Positions 55,512 to 64,000 are shown, numbered from the stretch's first letter. The stretch is DNA of 64,000 bases from Candidatus Pelagibacter sp. IMCC9063 (GCF_000195085.1 NC_015380.1:1102001-1166000); one strand, 5' to 3'. The notes: generated by a model not told the origin, from the letters alone. Program-made: numbers and translations.

Positions 55512-57125
55512 TTACTCTTTTCCAAAAATTCCGAGTTTAACGTCATAATCAACAGCTAAATCGTAATCTGGATCATCATCACTATCGACCATTAACTGCC
55601 CCGTTCTACTCAATAAGCGGTGACAATCTTTAGTTAAGTGTCTGAGTTTAACTTTTTTACCTATGTTGGAATATCGATCTGCAATATCTTCAATAGCTTT
55701 TAATGCAGATTGATCAATTACTTTAGATTTAGCAAAGTCTATAATTACAACATCAGGATCTTGTTCTGGTTTAAAAATTTCTAAAAAACTATTCGTAGAA
55801 CTAAAAAATAAAGGTCCTTCAATTTCGTAAACTTTTGCACCACTTTCGTGAACAGAAGGTCGTTCCGTTGCCCTAATTCTTGATGCAGATTTCCATGCAA
55901 ACACTAAAGCGGATACAATTACACCTACTACTACAGCTAATGCCAAATCTTTGTAAACGGTGACTATTGTGACTAACACAATCACTAAAGCATCTGACCT
56001 TGGTACTACTGATAACAATTTTATAGAATTCCAAGCAAATGTTCCAATCACCACCATAAACATAACACCCACTAATGCAGCAATTGGTATCAGCTCAATT
56101 AAAGAGGAGGTATATAAAATAAATATAAGAAGAAAAAGAGCGGCAGCCACTGCTGCAATACGAGTTCTTCCTCCCGACTTTACATTAATCATAGATTGCC
56201 CGATCATCGCACAACCACCCATACCTCCAAAAAATCCTGTAACGGTATTAGCCAATCCTTGAGCTAAACATTCTTTACTTGCTCCACCTCTTTTATTAGT
56301 AATTTCACTCACCAAGTTTAAAGTTAACAAACTCTCTATTAAGCCAATGGCAGCTAAAATAATTGAATAAGGTAAAATAATTTTTAATGTTTCAAAATTA
56401 AAAGGAACATTGGGAATAGAAAAATCAGGAAGTCCTCCTTTAACGCTAGCTAAATCACCTACTCTAGGAATGGGGATGTCAAAACCTATAACTATTCCCG
56501 TAACTACAAGAATAGAAACTAAAGTTGCTGGTATTGCTTTAGTAATTTTTGGCAATAACCAAATAACAAGCATCGTTACTAAAACAAATCCAAGAGAATA
56601 CAAAAGAGGTTCACCAGACATCCAAACGGATTCTCCATTAGCATTAGTTACTTTAAACTGACTAAGTTGAGATAATCCAATCACAATAGCTAACCCATTA
56701 ACAAAACCTAACATTACAGGTTGAGGCACCATTCTTATAAATTTTCCTAACTTAAATATCCCAGCAATTAATTGAATAATTCCCATCAGTACAACAGTCG
56801 CAAACAAATATTGGGCACCATGAATCATTACCAAAGAAACCATCACTACTGCCAAAGCTCCGGTAGCACCCGAAATCATTCCAGGACGACCTCCCAACAA
56901 AGCGGTAATTAGGCCAACAATAAAAGCTGCATACAATCCAGACAATGGAGTAACCCCCGCAACAAAAGCAAAAGCAATTGCCTCTGGAACTAAAGCCAAC
57001 GCCACTGTCAGACCTGATAAAATTTCAGTTTTAAATAGAAAAAAAGAAGCTCCTTCTTTGGGGATATAATCATTATCTCCATATCCAATTGACTGGGCAA
57101 ATGACTTCAGCGTTGTTTTGATCAT
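55512..57125 (-). CDS. SulP family anion transporter with STAS domain
   Basis: A 537-residue SLC26/SulP protein. The membrane part of 12-14 segments starts ILSGLTVALALVPEAIAFAFVAGV (residues 32-55), has GLYAAFIVGLITALLGGRPGMISGATGA near 62 and GFFGGMGGCAMIGQSMINVKSGGRTR near 298; residues from about 430 form a STAS domain (VVIIDFAKSKVIDQSALKAIEDIADR). The substrate is a small anion, sulfate or bicarbonate; sequence alone does not decide. The gene stands alone with a terminator-like hairpin upstream that belongs to the cupredoxin gene. Confidence 0.92.
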   Translation of the reverse strand: MIKTTLKSFAQSIGYGDNDYIPKEGASFFLFKTEILSGLTVALALVPEAIAFAFVAGVTPLSGLYAAFIVGLITALLGGRPGMISGATGALAVVMVSLVMIHGAQYLFATVVLMGIIQLIAGIFKLGKFIRMVPQPVMLGFVNGLAIVIGLSQLSQFKVTNANGESVWMSGEPLLYSLGFVLVTMLVIWLLPKITKAIPATLVSILVVTGIVIGFDIPIPRVGDLASVKGGLPDFSIPNVPFNFETLKIILPYSIILAAIGLIESLLTLNLVSEITNKRGGASKECLAQGLANTVTGFFGGMGGCAMIGQSMINVKSGGRTRIAAVAAALFLLIFILYTSSLIELIPIAALVGVMFMVVIGTFAWNSIKLLSVVPRSDALVIVLVTIVTVYKDLALAVVVGVIVSALVFAWKSASRIRATERPSVHESGAKVYEIEGPLFFSSTNSFLEIFKPEQDPDVVIIDFAKSKVIDQSALKAIEDIADRYSNIGKKVKLRHLTKDCHRLLSRTGQLMVDSDDDPDYDLAVDYDVKLGIFGKE

Positions 57126-57179
57126 TGAAATATAATTATTTTAAAAATTAACTTTACTCTACATTTCAAAGGAATCTTT

Positions 57180-57201
57180 AAAAAGCAACTAATTAGTTGC
57201 A
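57180..57201 (-). terminator. Terminator-like palindrome after the cupredoxin gene
   Basis: GCAACTAATTAGTTGC is a perfect 16-base palindrome that can fold to a six-base stem with an AATT loop. On the minus strand it is followed by five T and lies about 35 bases after the stop of the cupredoxin gene. The stem is short, so termination strength is uncertain. Confidence 0.5.
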
Positions 57202-57235
57202 TTTTTTGATGTACCTCTACTTCGTTTTATTAAAA

Positions 57236-57743
57236 TTAATTTATAGAAACTGCAGAAACCATGCCTGCCTGATAATGACCGGGTACATTACATGCAATTT
57301 CCAATTCTTTATTAGTAGAAAATTTCCAAATAATTTCACCTCTTTTATTCGGTTCAAGCAATAGGCTATTTGAGTGAGAATGAGACATGGAATGGTTTGT
57401 CTTTGAAGCTTCTTTCATTTTTTTCATATCCAGCTTGGTAGGAAGTAATATTCCCATCTGCATCATCATCATCATTTCTGGTTGATGCTTTAAATGCATT
57501 TTTTTTAGTAGCAATATTGTATTCATGGACTAACTTACCTTTATTTTCGACTACAAATTTAATTGTTTCTCCACTTTTTACTTTGATTGATTTTGGTTCA
57601 AAATAATTATCATACATCTTTACATTAATAGTTCTCGAAACCTCACTAGACTTTCCTTTCATTCCAATCATTTTCATAGATTCTGCGAATACAAAATTAG
57701 AAAATAATATGAAATAAACTGTTAGTAATATTTTTTTAATCAT
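57236..57743 (-). CDS. Methionine-rich periplasmic cupredoxin, with apparent frameshift
   Basis: The first frame has a signal peptide (IKKILLTVYFILFSNFVFA) and a cupredoxin beta-domain: NVKMYDNYFEPKSIKVKSGETIKFVVENKGKLVHEYNI. The second continues MHLKHQPEMMMMMQMGI, HSMSHSHSNS, GEIIWKF and ACNVPGHYQAGM, which holds the Cys-His-Met of a type 1 copper site; the remaining His is in LVHEYN. The switch is at a run of eight A (57499-57506); one A fewer gives ATKMHLKHQPEM in a single frame of about 168 residues. As written, the copper Cys, His and Met are lost. The Met- and His-rich insert suggests a role in copper binding or delivery. Confidence 0.82.
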
Positions 57744-57748
57744 TTTTT

Positions 57749-58042
57749 TTACTTTTCTAAAACTATAGGGCCAGATGTTGGTTCGGTAACTCCCAAACCT
57801 GATGATAACTCTTCCAATGTGTACCTTAGTGTATCCAAAAATTCAATCATTTGAGGTCTTGCTTTTACAATGGCATCCTCCGAATGCCATATGGCGATCA
57901 TATGAAATCGATAGGAACCTGTTTCAGCAAGATAGCTTGAGACTTGGCCATCAAATGCTGGTCTAGCATTCATTAATTTTAAATACTCTTCTTTTAAAGA
58001 TGGTTTAACCTTAATTCTTACAATATTTATAAATTTTGTCAT
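57749..58042 (-). CDS. Small ferredoxin-fold (ABM-like) protein
   Basis: A 97-residue protein with the ABM-like dimeric alpha/beta pattern: FINIVRIKVKPSLKEEYLKLMNAR then YRFHMIAIWHSEDAIVKARPQMIEFLDTLRYTLEEL. The closing part (GLGVTEPTSGPIVLEK) is typical of uncharacterised ABM relatives. Monooxygenase activity is not certain. It sits six bases upstream of the cupredoxin gene on the same strand. Confidence 0.65.
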   Translation of the reverse strand: MTKFINIVRIKVKPSLKEEYLKLMNARPAFDGQVSSYLAETGSYRFHMIAIWHSEDAIVKARPQMIEFLDTLRYTLEELSSGLGVTEPTSGPIVLEK

Positions 58043-58135
58043 TTGTTTTATTTTCTTTCAGTGTTAAATAAAAAATTAATTTATAAAAAAAATAAAAAAT
58101 AAGTAAATAAATTATTAGTTGTATTTAAAAATTTG

Positions 58136-59104
58136 ATGTTTTTTAGAAATCTATTCTTTGAGATAAAAGAAGTTGCCGTCCCTCTTTTTAAAATACTTAT
58201 ACCATTTGTTTTTATTATTAAGATTTTAGAAATAATTGGTGCGATTGAGCTTATCTCAAAAGTATTTGCACCTCTTATGGGGCTTATTGGACTTCCCCCG
58301 GAACTTGGTATTGTGTGGGTTACGGCTTTTGCAGTAAATATTTATGCTTCCCTAGTTTTATTTGTAAATTTAATTCCTGGGTTAGAAGTAACAGTTTCTC
58401 AAATCACTGTATTAGCAACTGGTATTTTAATTTGTCACAACCTTCCTGTTGAATCTGCAATATCCAAAGCTGCGGGTGTGTCTTTTATTTATACAGTTCT
58501 ATTTAGATTGGTTTCTGCTTTCATTATTTGTTTTATACTAGGTTTAATTTACGATTTTTTTAATTTTTTAAATGAACCATATTCTACTTACTTTAAAATA
58601 GAACCTCCTCGACCAGAATGGCAGTTTTGGATGCAAGACCAGTTACTAAATTTACTATATGTGTTTTGTATAGTCGTTGTGATGGTTACCATCCTTCAGT
58701 TATTAAAAGTATTAGGCATTGAAAGTTTTTTGAAAAAAATTTTAGTCTATCCCTTGAAGCTTTTTGGAATTAGCAAAGAAGCTACTAATATTATTATTGT
58801 CGGTATCACGATTGGTCTTCAGTTTGGAGGAGGTATTTTAATAAAAGAAGTTAAGACTGGAAAGATAGACAAGCAAAGTGTTTTTCTCGCTGTATCGATG
58901 CTGAATCTAGTTCATGCTGCAATTGAAGATACTCTTTTAATGATTGCTATAGGAGGTCATTATTCAGGAGTTTTTTTTGCGAGAATAATTTTTGGTTTGG
59001 TTATATCGCTTCTAATGTTTAAAATTTATTTAAAATTTTCTTCTTTTTATGAAAAGTATGTTTTTGATGATAGTATAAAAAATCTTCCTACATTTAAACA
59101 TTGA
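58136..59104 (+). CDS. Nucleoside-recognition (Gate) domain membrane protein
   Basis: A 322-residue protein with about eight hydrophobic segments in two similar halves, each with a Gate-type motif: VFAPLMGLIGLPPELGIVWVTAF near 45 and YPLKLFGISKEATNIIIVGITIGLQFGGGILIKEV near 205-235. LATGILICHNLPVESAISKAAG and LVHAAIEDTLLM provide matching polar loops. The Gate domain occurs in nucleoside and spore-maturation transport proteins, but substrates are mostly unknown. ATG 58136 is chosen; a TTG directly before it would add one residue. Confidence 0.78.
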   Translation: MFFRNLFFEIKEVAVPLFKILIPFVFIIKILEIIGAIELISKVFAPLMGLIGLPPELGIVWVTAFAVNIYASLVLFVNLIPGLEVTVSQITVLATGILICHNLPVESAISKAAGVSFIYTVLFRLVSAFIICFILGLIYDFFNFLNEPYSTYFKIEPPRPEWQFWMQDQLLNLLYVFCIVVVMVTILQLLKVLGIESFLKKILVYPLKLFGISKEATNIIIVGITIGLQFGGGILIKEVKTGKIDKQSVFLAVSMLNLVHAAIEDTLLMIAIGGHYSGVFFARIIFGLVISLLMFKIYLKFSSFYEKYVFDDSIKNLPTFKH

Positions 59105-59133
59105 GTTTTAAAAAAAAGTAACTAAAAAGTAAT

Positions 59134-60108
59134 ATGGTTAAAGTAATTAAAATTCAAAAATTTGGTGGTCCTGAAGAACTTCAGTCAGTAGATGTAGAGC
59201 TACCTAAGCTAAATGCGAATGAAGTTTTAATAAAAAATTTATCTATCGGTCTTAACTATATTGATGTCTATCACCGTACAGGTCTGTACCCTATTCCATT
59301 ACCTAGTGGTATTGGCTTGGAAGCGTGTGGAATGGTGGAAGAAATTGGATCAGATGTTACATTATTTAAAGTAGGAGATCGTGTTGCTCACTCTTCTATG
59401 CCCATCGGTTCTTATTCAGAAAAACAAATATTTCCTCAAGAAAAATTAGTTTTAGTTCCAGAGGGGATTTCCAATGAGGTTGCTTCTGTCATTATGTTAA
59501 AGGGAATTACTGCCGAATATTTATTGCATCGGGCTTATCCTGCTAAAAAAGGTGATAAGGTTTTATTTCATGCAGCAGCTGGTGGTGTGGGGCAAATACT
59601 TTGCCAATGGGCAAATGCAATTGGTTGCACGGTAATTGGAACTGTTGGCTCCAAAGAAAAAGAGGCGATAGCAAAGCAAAATGGGTGTCATCATGTAATC
59701 AACTACACAGATCACAATTTCGTTGAAGAAGTTGAAAAAATAGTAGGAAAAAATGGAATTGATGTCGTTTATGATGGTGTAGGTGCTTCTACTTTTGAAG
59801 GATCGATTGAATGTTTAAAAGTCAGAGGAATGATGGTTGCTTTTGGAAATGCCTCTGGATACGTCAAAACATTAGATATTAAGAAACATATTAATACAAA
59901 AGGTTTGTTTTTTACCCGACCTTCTATTGCTCACTATACAGTTACTAGAAAAGAATTGGAGGATGCGGCAGCAACAGTGTTTGATGCTATCTTAACTAAA
60001 AAATTTAAAGTTGATATTTTTAAAACTTACCCTTTATCTGAAGCAAAAAAAGCACACGAAGACCTAGAGGCAAGAAAGCTTAAAGGACCAGCTGTTATAC
60101 TTCCGTAA
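59134..60108 (+). CDS. qorA: Quinone oxidoreductase (zeta-crystallin type)
   Basis: A 324-residue medium-chain dehydrogenase without the structural zinc: LPSGIGLEACGMVEEIGSDV near residue 55, GVGQILCQWANAIGCTVIGTVGS near 150 (NADPH Rossmann motif AAAGGVGQ), and NYIDVYHRTGLYP near 38. The sequence is that of Qor proteins that reduce quinones with NADPH. It is about 30 bases downstream of the gate-domain gene on the same strand. Confidence 0.93.
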   Translation: MVKVIKIQKFGGPEELQSVDVELPKLNANEVLIKNLSIGLNYIDVYHRTGLYPIPLPSGIGLEACGMVEEIGSDVTLFKVGDRVAHSSMPIGSYSEKQIFPQEKLVLVPEGISNEVASVIMLKGITAEYLLHRAYPAKKGDKVLFHAAAGGVGQILCQWANAIGCTVIGTVGSKEKEAIAKQNGCHHVINYTDHNFVEEVEKIVGKNGIDVVYDGVGASTFEGSIECLKVRGMMVAFGNASGYVKTLDIKKHINTKGLFFTRPSIAHYTVTRKELEDAAATVFDAILTKKFKVDIFKTYPLSEAKKAHEDLEARKLKGPAVILP

Positions 60109-60138
60109 GCGCACACTCTCAAAATATAAAAATAAATA

Positions 60139-61458
60139 TTAACTAAACTTTAATGGTTTACCGTATTTAGTTTCGGCTAGTTTTCCATCCCACACAGAAA
60201 CATTTCCATTCACAATAGTACCTGATGGCGTGGCAGGTAATTTCCAACCATCGTATGGGGTCCATTTACAATTACTTGCAATCCAATCATTGGTAATTAC
60301 AAATTCTTTTTTCATATCAACTACTGTAAGATCCGCGTAGAAACCCTCTTGAATAAAACCTCTTTTTTCTATTCCAAATAATTTACAAGGATTTTCAGAT
60401 AATAAACTAATTACTTTTGATAACTTAATTTTTCCCTCGAAGAAATGCTTTAACATTAAAAGAAAAATAGTTTGCACACCTGGCATTCCCGATGGACTTG
60501 CTGGATAAGTTTGTAATTTTTCTTCTATCGTATGAGGTGCATGATCCGAACCAATAACATCCACCGTTCCATCTAAAACACCTTTCCATATTCCGTCCAT
60601 ATGCTCTTTTTCACGAACAGGAGGATTCATTTGTACAAAAGTTCCTTTTTTATCGTAACAATCTGGGGCAAATAAACTTAAATGATTAGGAATAACTTCA
60701 ACGCTAACAATATCTTTATAATCTCGTAAAAATTCCATTTCGTCCTTAGTCGATATGTGAAGGATATGAACTCTTTTGTTATGATTTTTTGCGTAGTTAG
60801 CTAATTTTTTTGTAGAAGACATCGCGGTCTCCACACTTCTCCAAACATAATGTGTTTTAACATCTCCTTCGATAATTTTATCTTTATTAGCTTCAAGCAT
60901 GTTTTCATCTTCTGAATGAACAGAAACGATTCTTGGAGAATTTTTAATCACTTGCTCGATATATTTATCTTCTTTAACTAATAAATTTCCAGTAGAAGAA
61001 CCAACAAACATTTTAACTCCGCAACATCCCTCTAAGTTTTTAGTTACATCTAAGGCAACTGAGTTATTCTCTGTCGCTCCATAATAAAAGGCATAATTAC
61101 AGTGCATTCTATTTTTTGCTAAATCTAATTTTTGCTGAAAACGTTCAGGGCTATCCGTCGGGGGTGAAGTATTAGGCATTTCAAACACAGAAGTCACTCC
61201 TCCCAGCACAGCAGATTTACTACCACTTTCTAAATTTTCTTTTTTTGTATTGCCTGGTTCCCTAAAATGTACTTGCGTATCTACAATGCCAGGAAAGACA
61301 GATAAGCCTTTTGCATCAAGAACAAGGTCTGCAGAATCATCTATTTTTTCTGAGATTTTGGAAATAATGTTATCTTTTATTGCGATGTCGGTAAGAATAA
61401 GCTTCTTATCTATATAGCACTCTGCATTTTTTATAATTAAAGTATATTTATTAGACAT
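60139..61458 (-). CDS. pyrC: Dihydroorotase with QxH metal motif
   Basis: A 439-residue amidohydrolase of the class I dihydroorotase group: GIVDTQVHFREPG near residue 57, EMPNTSPPTDS near 95, the carbamylated-lysine segment GVKMFVGSSTG near 150, HSEDE near 182, HILHIST near 233 and GSDHAPHT near 300. The first His of the usual DxHxH motif is Gln (codon CAA). I recall the DTQVHFREPG form from other alphaproteobacterial dihydroorotases, so it is likely a lineage variant, though its effect on activity is unclear. I place the start at ATG 61458; the frame extends to 61512 without good start support. Confidence 0.87.
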   Translation of the reverse strand: MSNKYTLIIKNAECYIDKKLILTDIAIKDNIISKISEKIDDSADLVLDAKGLSVFPGIVDTQVHFREPGNTKKENLESGSKSAVLGGVTSVFEMPNTSPPTDSPERFQQKLDLAKNRMHCNYAFYYGATENNSVALDVTKNLEGCCGVKMFVGSSTGNLLVKEDKYIEQVIKNSPRIVSVHSEDENMLEANKDKIIEGDVKTHYVWRSVETAMSSTKKLANYAKNHNKRVHILHISTKDEMEFLRDYKDIVSVEVIPNHLSLFAPDCYDKKGTFVQMNPPVREKEHMDGIWKGVLDGTVDVIGSDHAPHTIEEKLQTYPASPSGMPGVQTIFLLMLKHFFEGKIKLSKVISLLSENPCKLFGIEKRGFIQEGFYADLTVVDMKKEFVITNDWIASNCKWTPYDGWKLPATPSGTIVNGNVSVWDGKLAETKYGKPLKFS

Positions 61459-61493
61459 TATTAAACACAAACTAATATACAAAAAAGATATAT

Positions 61494-62390
61494 ATGAATA
61501 GTAATTTTGCAATCCATTTAGAACAAAAGACAGTTATTTCCATTAACGGGTCTGATGTAGTTCCTTTTTTGCAAAGTATAATCTCTAACGATATACAATT
61601 AGTGGATGAAAAAACTTCCATATATTCATGCTTATTAACTCCACAAGGAAAATTTTTATACGATTTTATTATAACTAAGAAATCTAGTGATCATTATTTA
61701 CTTCAATGTAATAAATTAATTGTAGATGACTTTATTGCCAAGCTTACTGTCTACAAGCTTAGATCTCAAATTCAAATAAGCAAAGTAGATCAGGAGTATG
61801 TCTCGCTTTTTTTTAATATGGCAAATGAGATCATAGCTAGCAAATTTAATACTATCCAAGGATTTACCATTCAAAATCAATATGGTTTTTTTTTTAATGA
61901 TCCAAGATTAGCTGACCTGGGTGTTCACGGAATTATTCTCAAAGATAAATTTGATGATCTAGTAAAGGAGTTGAATGTAAATTTATTACCCCTAGATACC
62001 TATGTTAAAATTTGTCACCAAGTCGGATTGGTAGACTTGGTTCCAGAATTGGCATTATCCAATTATTTTTCTCTAGAGTTAAACCTAAAGGAACTGAATG
62101 GGGTAAGTTTTAAGAAAGGATGTTTTGTAGGTCAGGAAAATACCGCAAGAATGAATTTGAAAAATAAAATAAGAAAAAGAGTTTTTCCTATTCAAATCAT
62201 TCAAGGTTCGGTTGAAATTGGACAGCCTATAAAAGATAATGAAAAGACAATTGGAAAAATAATTTCTTTAGATCCTGCCTGCTTTGGTATTTTAGATGCA
62301 GAAGAGAGCAAGCATTTACTTGACCAAACTATTTCTTTGGAGCAATCTAGTATTAAAATTTTAAAACCGTATTGGCTAAACTTAAATTAA
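61494..62390 (+). CDS. ygfZ: Folate-binding YgfZ-like iron-sulfur/tRNA-modification protein
   Basis: A 298-residue YgfZ/GcvT-like protein. The hallmark KKGCFVGQE is near residue 204 with the conserved Cys of the K-G-C-x-x-G-Q-E motif; LLTPQGKFLYDFII near 47 is the folate-site strand. YgfZ acts in Fe-S enzyme maturation and MiaB-type tRNA modification. It is divergent from pyrC, with a 35-base gap. Confidence 0.92.
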   Translation: MNSNFAIHLEQKTVISINGSDVVPFLQSIISNDIQLVDEKTSIYSCLLTPQGKFLYDFIITKKSSDHYLLQCNKLIVDDFIAKLTVYKLRSQIQISKVDQEYVSLFFNMANEIIASKFNTIQGFTIQNQYGFFFNDPRLADLGVHGIILKDKFDDLVKELNVNLLPLDTYVKICHQVGLVDLVPELALSNYFSLELNLKELNGVSFKKGCFVGQENTARMNLKNKIRKRVFPIQIIQGSVEIGQPIKDNEKTIGKIISLDPACFGILDAEESKHLLDQTISLEQSSIKILKPYWLNLN

Positions 62391-62400
62391 AACTATCTTA

Positions 62401-62778
62401 TTAAGACTTTTGCTCATCTAAAACTTTTTTAGCTACTCTAAAACATTCCATTGCCTGAGGTACACCACAATAAATACCGATCACATGCAAAATAGCTCTT
62501 AACTGCTCTTCAGTAACTCCGTTTTTTATTGCACCCTTGCAATGAATTTCCCATTCATGCATTTTTCCTAAAGCTGCAATCATAGTTAAATTCATCATAG
62601 ATCTCGTTTTCATATCAATAGACTCATCACCCCAACCAAAGCCCCAACACCATTCTGTCATAGCCTTTTGAAATGTATCGTTTAAGTCAGTGGTATTAGC
62701 CATGACCGTTTCGACATACTCTTTTCCAAGAACTTTTTTTCTTTTTTCCAATCCTACTTTAAATAGTTTTTCGTCCAT
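62401..62778 (-). CDS. Carboxymuconolactone decarboxylase family protein
   Basis: A 125-residue all-helical CMD-type protein: MTEWCWGFGWGDESIDMKTRSMMNLTMIAALGKMHEWEIHCKGAIKNG-like run with AIKNGVTEEQLRAILHVIGIYCGVPQAMECFRVAKK. The length and the IYCGVP region match the PcaC subgroup, and no CxxC peroxidase motif is visible. Substrate unknown. It lies 18 bases downstream of the aldehyde dehydrogenase stop on the same strand. Confidence 0.82.
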   Translation of the reverse strand: MDEKLFKVGLEKRKKVLGKEYVETVMANTTDLNDTFQKAMTEWCWGFGWGDESIDMKTRSMMNLTMIAALGKMHEWEIHCKGAIKNGVTEEQLRAILHVIGIYCGVPQAMECFRVAKKVLDEQKS

Positions 62779-62796
62779 GCCATTCCTTTCATTTGG

Positions 62797-64000
62797 TTAA
62801 AGCCATTTCATATTAATATTCTTTACTCTGCTATAACTTTTTAATTCATCGTAACATTCTTCAACACCAATTCCACTTAACTTCCACCCCCCATAAGGAG
62901 CACCTGCATATCTACCTGCCGCATTAATCCATACATACCCACATTCAATTTCTTCTGCAGTTTTCATCGCATTGCTTAATGAATTCGTTACAATTCCTGC
63001 AGTTAATCCGTAATCTGTTGAATTGGCTATGTTCATCATCTCTTCATAATTACCCCAACTCATGACCGATATTACAGGACCAAAAATTTCCTGGTTTGCA
63101 ATGGTCATAGTAGGGGTGACTTTTGAAAAAATAGTGGGATTGATGAAAAAACCATCTTTCAAATCTTCTGTTTTGGGTGAATCTCCACCCAATTCTAATT
63201 TTGCACCCTCTTTAATTCCTGATTGAATAAAACGATGAACACTATCAAATTGCTTTTTGGAAACTACCGGCCCTACCACATTAGTATCAATCCATGGCAA
63301 GCCTACTGGTATTTTTTTTACTTCAGTAATTAATGTTTCTAAGTATTTATCGTGTAATTTTTTATGGACTAAAATTCTAGAAGGAGAGCTGCAAGACTCG
63401 CCCTTAGTGTCAAAACGCATTCCTTTAATAGTTAGATCGACTGCAAAATCAATATCCACATCATCAAAAACAATAAGAGGATTTTTTCCACCCAATTCTA
63501 ATGATATATTCTTTAATAAAGGAGCTGCATCTTTGGCTATAGCAATTCCTGTTTGAACTGATGAAATTACTGCTATTCGTTTGACTAAAGGATGTTTAAC
63601 TAAAAAAGATCCTACATCCGCACCTCCGGTTACTACATTAATAAGTCCATTTGGAAACAAGCCATCCAACAATTCACAAAATTTTAAAGATGAAATAGGT
63701 GCTTGTTCTGAGTTTTTAATGATGACGGCATTTCCCATTAAGATAGGAGCAGCCAATTTTTCAGCACACCATCTAAAAGGGCGATTAAAAGAATTGATTT
63801 TCAAAACTACCCCATACGGTTGTTGTCTCGAAAAATTTAAATGTTTTGGCTCCATGGAGAAGGTCTCCCCTTTTACTTCACGGACTAGTCCTGCAAAGTA
63901 TTTCATATTAGCGACTGCCTGTAAGACATCTTTTCTAGCAAAAGTAATTGCGTTACCTGCATTGTAGGTATCCATCAAGGCGAATTCTTCTACTCGATCT
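62797..64000 (-). CDS. Aldehyde dehydrogenase family protein (5' end beyond the window)
   Basis: The visible 400 or so residues are the C-terminal part of an NAD(P)-dependent aldehyde dehydrogenase. The frame stays open to the right edge, reading DRVEEFALMDTYNAGNAI, so the true start lies outside; an ATG at 63978 is internal. Catalytic elements are FNRPFRWCAEKLAAPILMGN, ISLELGGKNPLIVF with the general-base Glu near the middle, FDTKGESCSSPSRI with the nucleophile Cys, and NQEIFGPVISVMSW. The type resembles betaine-aldehyde or related dehydrogenases; the aldehyde is unknown. Confidence 0.92.
   Translation of the reverse strand, partial: DRVEEFALMDTYNAGNAITFARKDVLQAVANMKYFAGLVREVKGETFSMEPKHLNFSRQQPYGVVLKINSFNRPFRWCAEKLAAPILMGNAVIIKNSEQAPISSLKFCELLDGLFPNGLINVVTGGADVGSFLVKHPLVKRIAVISSVQTGIAIAKDAAPLLKNISLELGGKNPLIVFDDVDIDFAVDLTIKGMRFDTKGESCSSPSRILVHKKLHDKYLETLITEVKKIPVGLPWIDTNVVGPVVSKKQFDSVHRFIQSGIKEGAKLELGGDSPKTEDLKDGFFINPTIFSKVTPTMTIANQEIFGPVISVMSWGNYEEMMNIANSTDYGLTAGIVTNSLSNAMKTAEEIECGYVWINAAGRYAGAPYGGWKLSGIGVEECYDELKSYSRVKNINMKWL

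Noticed and set aside
1-64000. CRISPR arrays, insertion sequences, prophage genes or integration sites
   Set aside because: I saw no regularly spaced repeats, no transposase or integrase motifs and no phage structural genes; both tRNA genes lack flanking repeats.

Overview
The window reads as one contiguous piece of an AT-rich, gene-dense alphaproteobacterial chromosome. Genes abut or overlap by 1-10 bases, no gap is longer than about 260 bases, and I see no phage, transposon, CRISPR array or rRNA operon. The gene order (tig beside tRNA-Leu; sfsA-map-purBCSQL-bolA-grxD), the small coding sequences and the TRAP carboxylate transporter fit a streamlined marine lineage such as SAR11 (Pelagibacterales) or the HIMB59/AEGEAN-169 groups. 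That placement is inference from style and content; a marker-gene tree would decide it.

Layout. Bases 1-5600: 5' end of trigger factor, tRNA-Leu(UAG), a broken 3-hydroxybutyrate dehydrogenase-like gene, glnA, parE, an SMR-like transporter and tRNA-Leu(UAA). Bases 5700-8900: an extremely charged all-helical protein, a glycosyltransferase 9 and a CinA-like protein. Bases 8873-16084: a tight plus-strand operon of sfsA, map, purB, purC, purS, purQ, purL, bolA and grxD. Bases 16086-27063, minus strand: rpsD, the chain nadE-cysS-cimA-trmJ, a class II DAHP synthase, a YtoQ protein, a YdcF-like protein, glmS and glmU. Bases 27136-30169, plus: gph, prpB, a citrate/methylcitrate synthase and a DUF4174 protein. 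Bases 30159-39521, mostly minus: two membrane proteins, a secreted hydrolase, a methyltransferase, nrdBA, then divergent phosphomannomutase, a cysteine-peptidase-like protein, rlmJ and a HIT protein. Bases 39573-41549: a polyprenyl-phosphate-sugar synthase-like glycosyltransferase facing a polytopic membrane protein. Bases 41934-52220: a catabolic island with a class III CoA-transferase, an enoyl-CoA hydratase, TRAP transporter DctPQM, a glyoxylate-type aminotransferase and, divergently, an enolase-superfamily dehydratase and a large FAD/Fe-S 2-hydroxyacid dehydrogenase. Bases 52246-58042: a deacetylase, a photolyase-like protein of unusual domain order, a ricin-type lectin domain protein, a SOUL heme protein, a SulP transporter and a Met-rich cupredoxin. 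Bases 58136-64000: a gate-domain membrane protein, quinone oxidoreductase, pyrC, ygfZ, a carboxymuconolactone-decarboxylase-like protein and the 3' part of an aldehyde dehydrogenase.

The most striking window-wide signal is that seven otherwise well-conserved genes, including the normally essential glmU, are each broken by one-base length changes in runs of 7-10 A (on the coding strand). Seven of the eight changes lack one A and one has an extra A. This is either homopolymer error in the assembly or genuine poly(A) frameshifting that transcriptional slippage could rescue. Other points worth attention are the cryptochrome/photolyase protein with its alpha/beta domain apparently at the C terminus, the TRAP-linked island of unknown substrate with a terminator-like hairpin between dctP and dctQM, the SMR protein lacking the essential glutamate, and the long charged helix protein.
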